Of a stretch of DNA of 64,000 bases, positions 19,061 to 28,623 are shown piece after piece. A program made the position numbers and the translations under genes. The number at the start of each line of letters is the position of its first letter. Positions within the stretch are counted from its first letter, which is position 1. The stretch is from GCA-2730975 sp964576585 (GTDB taxonomy: Bacteria > Verrucomicrobiota > Verrucomicrobiia > Opitutales > Seribacteraceae), in the NCBI GenBank assembly GCA_964576585.1, contig CAZNWO010000002.1:1-64000 (forward strand), read 5' to 3'. The notes under the pieces are model-generated. The model was not told the origin of the DNA, made no database searches, and saw only the letters and a program-made list of their open reading frames with translations.

Positions 19061-20962
19061 ATGAATACCGAAGCCATCGATCGCTTGATCGACAACGTTC
19101 CGAGCCTAGCTACATCCCGGGAGGCCTTGGAGGCAATGCAGGAAGGCGCCTATTGCATTCACCGTAGCTGGGGTTTCGGCAAGATCACGGGTTTTGATCC
19201 TGCTCGAGGAGATCATGGAATGTTAGTTATCGACTTCGACGGGGAGGAGCGAAAGGGGCATGCCATGGATCCGGTTTTTTGCCTCGGTAAATTAGAGGTT
19301 CTCAAGGAGACTCACATTCTCGCACGCCACCGCGAGAACACCGAGGAAATCGAACTCATGGCTAAAAAGGAGCCTGTGGAGCTTATAATGGCCATTCTTG
19401 CAGAGTGTGACAACGAATGCGCCACCAACCGTGAGATCGAACGTCTTTTGCAGTACTTGTTCGAGCCCTCGAAGGCCAAGAAGTGGTGGACCAACGCAAA
19501 GAAGCTTCTGGTGAGGGACCCGCGGGTTGCCGTGCCCACCAAGAAGACGGAGCCTTATGTCCTTCGCGACGAACCCGTTAATCCGGAGCAGGAAATCCTT
19601 CAGGACTTTTTCGATGAACGTCGATCCAAGGAAAAGATTCTTTTGGCTGAAAAACTCTTTGATCTTTCTTCTGAGAAGGAGGATCTCCAGGAAGACTTGC
19701 CCAAGGTGTTGGAAGAGCTCACGGTTGCAATCACAGAGGCTCGCAATCTAAATCAAGCGGATCGACTTTACGGCATCTGGGTTCGCAATAACCTTGCCCG
19801 AAACGTTGAAGAGGACGCCGAGAAGATCGAACCCACCTCGGCATCCATTTTATCGCAATGCGAAGACAATCTGCCCGAGTTGGCCGAGCAGATGCCCGCC
19901 AAGTTCCACAGGCGCTTTCTGGACTTGGTCACTCGGGTGTATCCCGAGAACTGGAAGAAAGTCCTGTTGGACAAACTTCTCCAACACACGACAACGAAAT
20001 TTTCGGGCGAGGCCGCTCACTTCCTCATCGACCAAGGTGAAGAAGCTTTGCTTGGAAAGTCTCTTGTACGCTGGCTCGACGAGCAGAAAATCAAAGGTCC
20101 CGTTCTGCTCTGGATGCTAAAGTTCCGCAAACTGTCCAAGTTCGAGAAGCTGCTGCAACCGCTCATCACTCCCCGCATCCTAGGTGCCGTCTTTTCTGCA
20201 ATTGACCACGAGTCACTTCTGAACGCAAGCACGCGTCGAATTCCATTGGCGGAAATTCTTGGTGAGGACCGCGAGCTAATCCCCGACATCCTTGCCAGTG
20301 CTGATGCCGAGACCGCAAAAGATTTGGCCCAGGCCCTTTTGCTCAATCCTGGTTTCGACGACCTTAACAAGAGATCCTTGCTCGCTCGATTCATCAAGCT
20401 GTTTCCCGCAATCCAAGAGCTGGTTGACGGAAGCGGAGAAACTTCGTTTTCTAGTCAAACAACCGAGTCGACCATGACCGAGACACTCATTGTTTCCCAA
20501 GAAAGTCTCGATCATCGACTTACGGAGTTGGAAAAGTTAAACAATGAGAGAATCCCTGAGAATTCGGCAGCGATTGAGACCGCCCGAGAGCATGGAGATC
20601 TTCGCGAAAACGCAGAGTATCAGATGGCCAAGGACGAACAGAAGACCTTGCTTGCCCGTCAAGGTGAATTGCAAGTCGATCTTGCTCGAGCGCAGGCCAC
20701 GGACTTTTCTGAGGCTCCTGCCGACAGCGTTGGAATCGGCTCGGTCGTCAACCTCCATGACCAAGCCTCGGGCGAGCATCAGGTTTATTCCATACTCGGC
20801 GCGTGGGACAGCGATCCCGAAAACAACATCTTGTCTTATCAAACTCCCTTGGCCCAAAGCCTCATGGGTAAAAAGGAGGGGGAAGACGTGAGTACCGAGA
20901 TAGACGGGGTGTCTCACCTTTGGCGAGTCGAGAGCGTCGGCCGTTGGGTGGATCGGGCTTGA
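19061..20962 (+). CDS. greA: Transcription elongation factor GreA with a long N-terminal extension
   Basis: The last 150 or so residues of this 633-residue protein are a full GreA/GreB: the coiled-coil domain with REHGDLRENAEYQMAKDEQ, carrying the acidic tip D-x-x-EN that stimulates RNA polymerase transcript cleavage, then the FKBP-like domain ending QSLMGKKEGEDVS and WRVESVGRW. Ordinary GreA is about 158 residues. The remaining 480 residues begin with a small beta-rich segment (CIHRSWGFGKITGFD, then LVIDFDGEERKGHAMDP) that looks like a KOW or CarD-like fold, followed by a helical repeat-like region. Chlamydiae also have a very long GreA, so this is likely a PVC trait. It is preceded by its own gap and TATAAT and is not in an obvious operon. 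Confidence 0.88.
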   Translation: MNTEAIDRLIDNVPSLATSREALEAMQEGAYCIHRSWGFGKITGFDPARGDHGMLVIDFDGEERKGHAMDPVFCLGKLEVLKETHILARHRENTEEIELMAKKEPVELIMAILAECDNECATNREIERLLQYLFEPSKAKKWWTNAKKLLVRDPRVAVPTKKTEPYVLRDEPVNPEQEILQDFFDERRSKEKILLAEKLFDLSSEKEDLQEDLPKVLEELTVAITEARNLNQADRLYGIWVRNNLARNVEEDAEKIEPTSASILSQCEDNLPELAEQMPAKFHRRFLDLVTRVYPENWKKVLLDKLLQHTTTKFSGEAAHFLIDQGEEALLGKSLVRWLDEQKIKGPVLLWMLKFRKLSKFEKLLQPLITPRILGAVFSAIDHESLLNASTRRIPLAEILGEDRELIPDILASADAETAKDLAQALLLNPGFDDLNKRSLLARFIKLFPAIQELVDGSGETSFSSQTTESTMTETLIVSQESLDHRLTELEKLNNERIPENSAAIETAREHGDLRENAEYQMAKDEQKTLLARQGELQVDLARAQATDFSEAPADSVGIGSVVNLHDQASGEHQVYSILGAWDSDPENNILSYQTPLAQSLMGKKEGEDVSTEIDGVSHLWRVESVGRWVDRA

Positions 20963-21014
20963 CTCGATGTCGCTCGGCAGGACCCTTGCGCCGAGTATAG
21001 TTGATTTCTCCCGC

Positions 21015-21040
21015 ACTTGCCTTTTTAACTTTAGGCAAGT
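21015..21040. repeat. Perfect inverted repeat, candidate ArsR-family operator
   Basis: ACTTGCC (21015-21021) and GGCAAGT (21034-21040) are exact reverse complements separated by 12 bases, and end 16 bases before the ATG of the ArsR-methyltransferase gene. No T-tract follows, so it is not a normal terminator for greA. Its position suits an autoregulatory operator. Confidence 0.45.
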
Positions 21041-21056
21041 CACTGTAATATGATTC

Positions 21057-21986
21057 ATGTTTGCAGTTGAGACCTTGCGTCTTTTGTCGGACTCGACCCG
21101 ACTGCGAATCCTGGCCCTCTTGGCCGAGGAGGAGTTGTCGGTTGCCGAATTACAGGAAATACTCGGAATGGGCCAATCGCGAATTTCGACTCACCTCTCG
21201 CTACTTCGCAGGCGTGGACTCCTGATTGATCGAAGAGACGGCAAAAAGACTTTCTATGAGTACAGGCCCTCGGAAGGCGGTGAGGCAGAGCTTGTTGTCG
21301 CGGCCCTCGAATTCGCTCGCAAGGAGAGTGACTTTGCCAAGGACCTCGTGGCTCTCAACCGAATCGTCGAGAAAAGACGTCGAGCTACCGAGAAGTACTT
21401 CGACCTAGTCGCAGGACGACTTGGCAAGACTTACTGCCCCGGGCGTTCTTGGGAAGCGATCGGTCATTTCCTGTTGCGTCTGGTTCCCGAAATCGTGGTA
21501 GCCGATCTTGGCGCGGGCGAGGGGACCTTGTCGCAACTCTTGGCTCGCCGAGCCAAGAAAGTCTATTGCATTGATAGTTCTCGCAGCATGGTAAGGGTGG
21601 GCAAGGAACTTGCCGGCAAGAACGGATTGACGAACCTAGTCTACAAGCATGGCGATATAGAGAAGGTTCCCCTGCAGGCTGAATCCGTCGACTTAGCCTT
21701 GATGAGCCAGTCTCTCCACCACGCGCAGCGTCCTGAATCCGCTCTTGCAGAAGCCTTTCGAATCGTTCGCCCCGGTGGTCGAATTATCGTGCTGGACCTC
21801 AAGGAACACAGTTTCGAGAAAGCAAGGGAACTTTATGCCGATCGCTGGCTAGGCTTTTCCGAGAATGACCTCTACCGCATGCTTCGTGAGGCGGGGTTTA
21901 GAAAGGTGTCGGCAGAGGTCGTCGCTAGGGAGTCCGAAGAGCCGAACTTCGAGACCCTGCTGGCCTCGGGAGACAAACCTGGCTAG
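21057..21986 (+). CDS. ArsR-family regulator fused to SAM-dependent methyltransferase
   Basis: The 309-residue protein has an N-terminal winged helix of the ArsR/SmtB type (residues 5-85; LSDSTRLRILALL, then the recognition helix GQSRISTHLSLLRRRGLL) with no obvious metal-binding CxC. A class I methyltransferase domain follows (about 120-290; motif I VVADLGAGEGTLSQLL, motif II-like YCIDSSRSM, and LALMSQSLHHA followed by VRPGGRIIVLDL). This two-domain family is widespread and often linked to sulfur-amino-acid or SAM metabolism; the substrate is unknown here. It ends in a 4-base CTAG shared with the convergent RND gene. A 7-base inverted repeat lies just upstream. Confidence 0.85.
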   Translation: MFAVETLRLLSDSTRLRILALLAEEELSVAELQEILGMGQSRISTHLSLLRRRGLLIDRRDGKKTFYEYRPSEGGEAELVVAALEFARKESDFAKDLVALNRIVEKRRRATEKYFDLVAGRLGKTYCPGRSWEAIGHFLLRLVPEIVVADLGAGEGTLSQLLARRAKKVYCIDSSRSMVRVGKELAGKNGLTNLVYKHGDIEKVPLQAESVDLALMSQSLHHAQRPESALAEAFRIVRPGGRIIVLDLKEHSFEKARELYADRWLGFSENDLYRMLREAGFRKVSAEVVARESEEPNFETLLASGDKPG

Positions 21987-24900
21987 GCAAAGGCATTTTC
22001 GTCTTCCGGCTGTGTCGCTCTTTCGCCTTTGTTGGCCTTTCGAAGGCCAATGATTCTTCTAAAGTCCTCTAAGGCAAGGTACAGCGCCGGGATCAGGACT
22101 AACGTAATGAGCGTAGCAAACAAAACCCCGAAACCGATTGAGATGGCCATCGGTTTGAGGAATTGAGCCTGTAGGCTTCTTTCGAAAAGAATCGGGAGAA
22201 GTCCCACGAAAGTCGTCAGTGAGGTAAGCAGGATTGGCCTGAATCTGGCGCAGCCTGCGATGCGCGCCGCATCCTCGACCGAAATATCGTTCCGTTGTCG
22301 GTTTACGTAATGCACGAGTACCAAGCTGTCGTTTATGACGACGCCGGTAAGGGCCACCAAGCCGAATGCCGACAATTGGCTGAGGGTGATACCGAAGATC
22401 AAGTGACCCAAGACAGCACCGATCAACCCGAAGGGAATGACTGACATGACGAGGAAAGGTTGGAGGTAAGATCGAAAAGGAATCGCAAGCAAACCGTAGA
22501 TAACGAACAATGCTATGCCGGCCGCTTGTCCGAGTCCCGAGTCGGTTTCTTTTTGCTGCTTTCTTTCACCGACGAACTTGAACCGGAGGTCGGGGTATTT
22601 CTCGGAAAGCCTAGGGAGAAAGTCTCTTTCCAATTGGGATTCGATGGAGCTGACGTCGGCCACCGCTCTGTCGGCGGAGGCTTGCACGTTGACCGTGCGA
22701 GAGCGATTTGATCGGCGAATCGTTGGTGAATTCGCTCCGAAGGTGGCAGTGGCGACCTCCTCGAGCGGAGCCTCTATGCCGTTTGGCGTTCTTATCCTTA
22801 GTGCTGAGAGAGAGGCAAGGCTGGAGCGGTCGTCCTTTGGGTATCGGAGCATTACCTTCACTTCATCTCTGTCTCTCTGGAGACGCTGGATTTCCTCTCC
22901 GTAATAGGCTTGGCGAACCTGTCTGCCGAGGTCGGCCTGAGTAAGCCCCAGAGCCCTGCCGGTTGGCTTTAGCTTGAGTTGTAGCTCTCGTTTCCCTCCC
23001 GCGTGGCTATCGGATATGTCGAAGAGACCCTTGAATTTTTCCAGTTGTTTTTTCGTTTCATCGGCAGCGGCGGTCATCTGGTTTATATTCAAGCCTGAAA
23101 TTTCAAGGTCGATTGCAATGGGTCTTCCGCCTGCGGCTACGTCCATGAAGCGCAATTGTTTCATTCCGGGAAGGACTCCGAGTCTTTTCCTCCAGAGTGC
23201 GGAGATTTCGGGTGCGGAGGAAGTCCTTAGTTCGGACTTCACTAATTCTGCGGAAATTTCTCCTAGGTGGGATGCTTCCGGGCTGGCCTTGGATCCTCCG
23301 GGTCCTCCCGAGAAGGGTTGCGCTCCCATCGTTAGCATAGAGTGACGAAAGGGATTCGGTTGACCTTCGGATTCAAGCTCCTGCACCACCTCCTTCCTAG
23401 CTTGCTCTAGTTTCATCAAAGCTTTTTCCGTAGCTTCCGCGGGCATGCCTTCCTGCATCGTAAGCTTTACTGAAATGTAGTCGGAAGGCACAGGGGGGAT
23501 TCCACGAATTGCAGGTACGTGCCCTCCCAAGATCAAGCCCATGGTAAGGAGAAACAAACCTGCGAAAATGGACAGGGTGAAATATCTTCGCCTGAGGCAT
23601 TTCTCTAGGAATGGCGAATAGACTTTCTCGATGAAGCCTTCAAGTCCTATGGCTACCCGTTCCTGTAGTCGGGAAAGAACGTTGCTGGCAGATTGGTTAA
23701 ATCTACAGAGCGAAAGGTGGTAGGGGAGGATGAACTTCGATTCCACCAGTGAGAAAAACAATACCGGGATGACGACCAAGGGGATGTCCTTCATAAGCTT
23801 TCCCAACCATCCCGGAAGAAACAACATCGGAACAAAGGCCACGATACTGGTTAAAACCGCAAAGGTCACAGGAACTGCTACTGCGTGCGTTCCTTTGATG
23901 GATGCTTGAAGGGGAGGTTCTCCTCTTCGCCCGAGGGTGTAGACTGATTCGCCCACCACGATTGCGTCGTCAACCAGTATTCCCAGCACGACGATGAACG
24001 CGAAGAGTGAAACCAGGTTTATGGAAGTTCCCATCGGGCCCATTAAGGCAAAGGCGCCGAAGAAGGATATGGGAATTCCCAAGGCTACCCAAACAGCCAA
24101 TGACGGTCTCAAGAACAAGGAGAGGACGCAAAATACCAAAATTAGGCCAAGGATGGCATTTTCAATCATCATTTGGAGCCTTCCCCGCAGGTAGTAGGAG
24201 CTATCCTGCCAGACCGTCATGTCTATTCCCTCAGGAAGTTCGGCTCTTCTCTCGTCTACGAACTCGTTTACTTTTGTAGAGATTTCCAAAGGGCTTTGCT
24301 TCCCGACCCTAAAGATTCTGAGCGTGACTGCAGGCTTTCCCTTGAAGAGGGTGTACAGGGACTTGTCCTCGAATTCGTCTTGTACTTTTGCAACATCCTT
24401 TAGAGGTACGCGAGCTCCCGTGCTTGCGGCCAAAAGTTCAATTTCCTCGAATTCACTTCCTTCTCTCGCTTTGCCCGTGACCCGCAGAAGGGTTTCTCCC
24501 GAGGAGGTTTTGGCTACGCCTCCGGGGACGTCGACCGACGAGCGTCTGAGCGAGCTTGCCAGCTCGCTGAAGCTCAGGCTATGTTCACGCAAAGATCGCT
24601 CCGAGACCTCTATGCCAATCTCTGGTTTCCTGATTCCTGCGATCTCTACTTGCGTGATTCCGGGAATTGCGGTCAAGCCGTCTCGCATTTTTTCGGCGAG
24701 AGACCTTAGGGTTTTCTCGTCGCATTCTCCATGGATGGCGACGGCCATTACCCGCCGCTTGGCTGTCACCACCTCGACCATCGGCTTTTCAGCTTCTTCC
24801 GGGAAGTTGGCAATGGCGTCAACCCTTACCTTGATTTCGTCCGCAAGTTGCTCGGTGTCTTTGCCTCTCGCAACTTCGATCGAAACGACGCCCACGTTTT

Positions 24901-25153
24901 CCCTCGAATAGGAATTGAGCTCCTTGATGCCGGTGAGGTCCCATATCTTCTCCTCGACTTGTTTACAGATTCCCTCTTCCACCTCGGCAGGCGCGGCTCC
25001 AGGGTAAAGCGTGGTAACGGTAATGAGGTCTAGGTCGAACTCAGGAAACAATTCGACTTTAAGTCCCTTTACCGAAAAGAATCCGCCTACCAGGATGACC
25101 CCCATCAGGAGGTTTGCCGCAACTCCGTTCTTGGCAAACCAACTAATCATCAC
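21983..25153 (-). CDS. RND efflux pump permease subunit
   Basis: A 1056-residue inner-membrane proton antiporter of the AcrB/HAE-1 superfamily. Features seen: an N-terminal membrane segment (VILVGGFFSVKGLKVELFPE), large periplasmic loops after TM1 and TM7, the TM4 proton-relay aspartate pair in LVDDAIVVGESV, and the matching half-repeat in the C-half (GLVALTGVVINDSLVLVHY). It is the last gene of the operon tetR-OMF-MFP-RND and overlaps the MFP gene by four bases. Subfamily and substrates cannot be fixed by eye. The FDLDLITVTTLYPGAAPAEVE region is typical of the family's porter domain. Confidence 0.93.
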   Translation of the reverse strand: MMISWFAKNGVAANLLMGVILVGGFFSVKGLKVELFPEFDLDLITVTTLYPGAAPAEVEEGICKQVEEKIWDLTGIKELNSYSRENVGVVSIEVARGKDTEQLADEIKVRVDAIANFPEEAEKPMVEVVTAKRRVMAVAIHGECDEKTLRSLAEKMRDGLTAIPGITQVEIAGIRKPEIGIEVSERSLREHSLSFSELASSLRRSSVDVPGGVAKTSSGETLLRVTGKAREGSEFEEIELLAASTGARVPLKDVAKVQDEFEDKSLYTLFKGKPAVTLRIFRVGKQSPLEISTKVNEFVDERRAELPEGIDMTVWQDSSYYLRGRLQMMIENAILGLILVFCVLSLFLRPSLAVWVALGIPISFFGAFALMGPMGTSINLVSLFAFIVVLGILVDDAIVVGESVYTLGRRGEPPLQASIKGTHAVAVPVTFAVLTSIVAFVPMLFLPGWLGKLMKDIPLVVIPVLFFSLVESKFILPYHLSLCRFNQSASNVLSRLQERVAIGLEGFIEKVYSPFLEKCLRRRYFTLSIFAGLFLLTMGLILGGHVPAIRGIPPVPSDYISVKLTMQEGMPAEATEKALMKLEQARKEVVQELESEGQPNPFRHSMLTMGAQPFSGGPGGSKASPEASHLGEISAELVKSELRTSSAPEISALWRKRLGVLPGMKQLRFMDVAAGGRPIAIDLEISGLNINQMTAAADETKKQLEKFKGLFDISDSHAGGKRELQLKLKPTGRALGLTQADLGRQVRQAYYGEEIQRLQRDRDEVKVMLRYPKDDRSSLASLSALRIRTPNGIEAPLEEVATATFGANSPTIRRSNRSRTVNVQASADRAVADVSSIESQLERDFLPRLSEKYPDLRFKFVGERKQQKETDSGLGQAAGIALFVIYGLLAIPFRSYLQPFLVMSVIPFGLIGAVLGHLIFGITLSQLSAFGLVALTGVVINDSLVLVHYVNRQRNDISVEDAARIAGCARFRPILLTSLTTFVGLLPILFERSLQAQFLKPMAISIGFGVLFATLITLVLIPALYLALEDFRRIIGLRKANKGERATQPEDENAFA

Positions 25154-26361
25154 TCACTCGAATTAGAGTCGACCTGCTTACTTGCCAGCTTGACTTTCAT
25201 CTTTGTGGAAATGACGTCCAGTGGAGTTAGGCAAACCTTGTCGTTTTCCTTCAAGCCATCCTTGACCCAGACGAAATCCTTGGCTTGCCGAAGGGAGGTG
25301 ACCTTCCTCGGTTCGATGCGGTTTTGCTCATTAATGACGAGCAAGGTGTCCTTTTCCCTGAAGGCGGATCGGGGAATCACGAAGACGCCAACCTCAGGAC
25401 CGAAAATGCGGGCCTCGACGAATTCTCCAGGACTCAGGGAACCTGGGGCGTCGATTTCTCTCTCGACGAATGGATCCGCAAAGGCTCCCTCCAGGCTGGC
25501 CACTACGTTGGTCAGGCGTGTTCTCGAATCGACAGTGCCTTCCGACCGATCGAGGTTTCCGACATGTGTACATTTTCCTGCTTCGTCTAAAATCTGAACT
25601 TCAGGAGCATGTCCTGTCCCATTCGTTCCTTCCTCGAAAGCCAATAATTGCAATTCGGACCTGCTCAAGGAAAGATCGACTTCCGCAATATCTAGCGCAT
25701 ACACCTTTGCCAGCGCGGGGGAAGCTCCCCCGCCGACTCGTTGCCCGACATCGGCCATTGTCTCGAGGATACGACCCCGAAAAGGAGCTCGAACGCGGGT
25801 TCTCTCAAAATTTCTTTTCGCTTGCGCCAAACGGGCTTCCGCAGCCTTGGCATCTGCTTCAGCCTTGCGAATCTGGGGCAAGCGTTTGACTAGGTCGGGT
25901 GCATCTTTCCAGTCTCTACCTAGTTCCCATTCGCTCTTGGCCTGTTCGGCTAAGGCGCGTTCTTGCTCCAGTTGCAATTCCGCTGTCCGGAGGAGAGCTT
26001 CCGCATCCGCTCTTGCCGCTCGAAGGTCAATATCCTCGATCTTGACCAGCATGTCTCCCTTCTCAAAAAATCCTCCTGCTCGAAACGAAGCATGGGGACC
26101 CGAACGATTCGAGTCCTCGAAAGGCGCCACCGCCTCGATCAAGCCGGGAGTTTCCGCCAGCAAGATAGTGCTCGTTCTAGGCTTTACCGAACCGTAGGCA
26201 TCTACGTATACCCTGAGGTTTTTCCTTTCAGCCACCATGTGTTCAACGACAGGTTCTCTGGGCTTGAATTTTCGACGTTCCGGTTCGGGCTTCATGGCGA
26301 TGAGCCACCAAGTCAATAGCCCGAATAGCAAAAGGGTGATTGGGGGTAGGACGAATTTCAT
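25150..26361 (-). CDS. RND efflux periplasmic adaptor (membrane fusion protein)
   Basis: The 403-residue adaptor has an N-terminal membrane anchor (LPPITLLLFGLLTWWLIA), a split lipoyl half (YVDAYGSVKPRTSTILLAE and the second half FRGRILETMADVGQRV), a coiled-coil hairpin (residues ~115-190, alternating Ala, Glu and Arg) and a beta-barrel domain. It would bridge the RND permease and the TolC-like channel encoded by the adjacent genes. The start is four bases past the OMF stop; the stop overlaps the RND ATG. Confidence 0.92.
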   Translation of the reverse strand: MKFVLPPITLLLFGLLTWWLIAMKPEPERRKFKPREPVVEHMVAERKNLRVYVDAYGSVKPRTSTILLAETPGLIEAVAPFEDSNRSGPHASFRAGGFFEKGDMLVKIEDIDLRAARADAEALLRTAELQLEQERALAEQAKSEWELGRDWKDAPDLVKRLPQIRKAEADAKAAEARLAQAKRNFERTRVRAPFRGRILETMADVGQRVGGGASPALAKVYALDIAEVDLSLSRSELQLLAFEEGTNGTGHAPEVQILDEAGKCTHVGNLDRSEGTVDSRTRLTNVVASLEGAFADPFVEREIDAPGSLSPGEFVEARIFGPEVGVFVIPRSAFREKDTLLVINEQNRIEPRKVTSLRQAKDFVWVKDGLKENDKVCLTPLDVISTKMKVKLASKQVDSNSSE

Positions 26362-26364
26362 ATT

Positions 26365-27756
26365 CTAATCGGAAATGGCTTGGTCGCCCAGGGCGATGTG
26401 AAGGTCTATCCTATTAAGCAATCTTTCTCGCTTGAGGGCGATCAGTCTGCTTTCAGCCTCAAAAGCTCTCTGACGGGATTCCAGAGTGGCGAAGATACCT
26501 TCTAAACCTCTTTGATATCGATCCCAGCTGAGGTCCGCTGCTGTAGCTGAAGCTTGAGCAGCTTCTTCCAGTCGATCGTGTTCCTCCTTCAGCAAGCTCT
26601 CTGCGGACAAGGCGGCCTCGACTTCCCTGAAGGCTCTCAGGGCTGCAGCCTTGTAAGAGTCGACTGCAGCCATCCGAGCCGCTTCGGCCCTTCGGACGTT
26701 TGCTCGAAGGCGACCGCCTTGAAAGATGGGCTGAGCGAGGTTGCCCGTTATGCTCCAAATCCGAAACTGCTGGTCTAGCAGTTCGTCGAATTCCCGAGAT
26801 CTGCTTCCGGGACCGCCGACTAGGGATAGCGAAGGGAGCAAGTTCTTCCGGGCGATTGTCTTGTCCAGACCCGCAGCCTCAAGACGCAGCTTTCCCGCAA
26901 GCAAGTCCGGGCGTTTTTCCAAGGTTTGAGAAGGGGGGGATGCAGGTGGGTTCTTCTTAGGTTCTGGTAGTTTGATCACAGTCCATCGTTTGCCCCGTGG
27001 ATGCCTGCCCAAGAGGGTCTCCAGCGTCCTCGTTGCCAAGTCGAGTTGAAGCATTCTCCTTGCCTTGCCTGCCCTAGTGGACGCCAGAGTCGCTCGAGCC
27101 AAGTTCTGCTCTAGAGCGGTAGCAAGGCCCCTCTCGAAGCGTGTTGAGATGTAAGAAGCGTTTTCCGATTGGGTGTTTTCCGCCTTCTCTGCCAACTCGA
27201 CTTGTCTGTTCGCTTCGATCGCGGAGAACCAAGCCTTTGAAACTTGTCCGGCCAAGGAAAGCCTCGCCGCCTGATAGTCCTGGACGCTTGCTTCCCAAGC
27301 GTTTTTTGCCGCCTTTCGCGAATCCCTCACTTTTCCCCACAAGTCCAGTTCCCAGCTTACGTTTAGGTTCAGGCCATAACTCTCGGTGCTGAAGGAGTTG
27401 TTGCTGCCTGGAAAAAATCCCACGAGGTTTCTTTTGCTTCGGGTACCTGATAAGGCAAGGCCTGCTTCCGGCAAAAGTTTTGCTCCAGCCATGTTAGCTT
27501 CCTCGCGAGCCACTTCCATCCTTCTAGACGCAGCAGACAAATCCGGATTGTTTGCCCAAGATTCACGAATCATCGAGGTAAGGTTTGCATCTCCGAGGTC
27601 TTCTGCCCAATAAGTGTTGTCGTCTTTGGCTTGTTGAGTGGCGACATGCCAATTCGGGGGAACGTTCAGACTCGATATTGGGTTATCCTTCGTTTCCCGA
27701 ATGCATCCGGAACAAGCCAAGATGGCTAAGGCGATGGCTATGGTCGAGCGACTCAC
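26365..27756 (-). CDS. TolC-family outer-membrane efflux lipoprotein
   Basis: A 463-residue outer-membrane factor of the NodT/OprM type. A hydrophobic signal ends in a lipobox-like CSGC near residue 18, so it is probably lipidated. Two copies of the OEP repeat are visible: PDLSAASRRMEVAREEANM in the first half and PDLLAGKLRLEAAGLDKTIAR in the second, plus the helical barrel ends (ISTRFERGLATALEQ; DRYQRGLEGIFATLESR). It completes the tripartite pump. The start overlaps the tetR stop by four bases. Confidence 0.92.
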   Translation of the reverse strand: MSRSTIAIALAILACSGCIRETKDNPISSLNVPPNWHVATQQAKDDNTYWAEDLGDANLTSMIRESWANNPDLSAASRRMEVAREEANMAGAKLLPEAGLALSGTRSKRNLVGFFPGSNNSFSTESYGLNLNVSWELDLWGKVRDSRKAAKNAWEASVQDYQAARLSLAGQVSKAWFSAIEANRQVELAEKAENTQSENASYISTRFERGLATALEQNLARATLASTRAGKARRMLQLDLATRTLETLLGRHPRGKRWTVIKLPEPKKNPPASPPSQTLEKRPDLLAGKLRLEAAGLDKTIARKNLLPSLSLVGGPGSRSREFDELLDQQFRIWSITGNLAQPIFQGGRLRANVRRAEAARMAAVDSYKAAALRAFREVEAALSAESLLKEEHDRLEEAAQASATAADLSWDRYQRGLEGIFATLESRQRAFEAESRLIALKRERLLNRIDLHIALGDQAISD

Positions 27757-28436
27757 TTGTGCATGACTCCTTCCATCCCTGCACTGAAACCTCCTGTGGC
27801 AAAAGCCACGAGTCGGCGGATCATTCCCTTGATGTCTCTTTCGTCACAAACTCCTCCCGTAAATAGACCTAACCTTCGGTGTTGGGCTAGAGTCCCAAGC
27901 ATTGTCGCAACAACAAAATGAAGGTTCCAGTACAGGTCTTCTTCGTTCGATTCAGGGTAGGCGCGTCTCAATTCCACCATGAAAATTTCCGGCAATTCCC
28001 GAAACAGCTTTTTATGCACTTTTTCCATGAAGAGAGCGGGCTCGGTAAAGCTTCTACCAATGAGTTGCATGAAACGCAAATCAGGACCTTCACCGCGTGT
28101 GGCTGCCCTGCCCAAGGGGAGCAGCAATGCCTCGAAAATCTCGATTGGTTGAAGCGCTTTCCCTTCGGCTTTGCTTCGTGCATCAGCCAACATCTGCAAT
28201 CTTTCCTCGTTTACGGGCGCAATCCTGCTCCTTAGCATTTCCATTACCAAGCCTTCCTTGGAGCCAAAGTGGTAGTGAGCTGCAGCGACGTTGGAGCGGG
28301 ATGCTTTTGCCACGTCTCGGATCGTAACTCCCAAGTAGCCTCTTGACGCAAAAAGAGATTCGGCGGATTCAAGCAATCTCATCCGAGTTGCTTTTCCGCG
28401 CCCATGTAAGTCCTTTTGTGTTTTGGTGGCTTTCAA
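27753..28436 (-). CDS. TetR/AcrR-family regulator of the efflux operon
   Basis: The 227-residue protein has an N-terminal TetR helix-turn-helix (residues 15-62: LLESAESLFASRGYLGVTIRDVAK, then SNVAAAHYHFGSKEGL) and a helical ligand-binding C-domain resembling TetR_C families with an RLVAFATGGFSAGM end. It is the first gene of the operon and overlaps the OMF gene by four bases. It is likely to repress its own promoter and thereby the pump. Confidence 0.9.
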   Translation of the reverse strand: MKATKTQKDLHGRGKATRMRLLESAESLFASRGYLGVTIRDVAKASRSNVAAAHYHFGSKEGLVMEMLRSRIAPVNEERLQMLADARSKAEGKALQPIEIFEALLLPLGRAATRGEGPDLRFMQLIGRSFTEPALFMEKVHKKLFRELPEIFMVELRRAYPESNEEDLYWNLHFVVATMLGTLAQHRRLGLFTGGVCDERDIKGMIRRLVAFATGGFSAGMEGVMHK

Positions 28437-28451
28437 ATTGTTGTAGGACTC

Positions 28452-28499
28452 ATTTAAAACGCTTGTTTGATTAAACGCAAGGCTTGGTTGACCAACCTG
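28452..28499 (-). promoter_or_regulatory. Candidate promoter and operator of the tetR-efflux operon
   Basis: On the minus strand TTGCGT (28475-28480) and TTAAAT (28452-28457) are separated by 17 bases. An imperfect dyad (CTTG..TTT/AAAC..CAAG, 28462-28482) spans the spacer and a second dyad GGTTG-AC-CAACC lies just upstream, at about 28486-28497. Promoter-overlapping dyads are the usual autoregulatory layout of TetR proteins. Both promoter hexamers are only moderate matches. Confidence 0.35.
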
Positions 28500-28623
28500 T
28501 ATTTGTCGATTCCGATTTCTTGAACTCTTTCAAGTAGAGGTTTCCCGTTGACTTTGCCTCGATTTTTCGATTTTTTTTTCTGTTTTTGCCTATTCCGGCT
28601 ACCCTTAACTTCGTTGCTTATTT

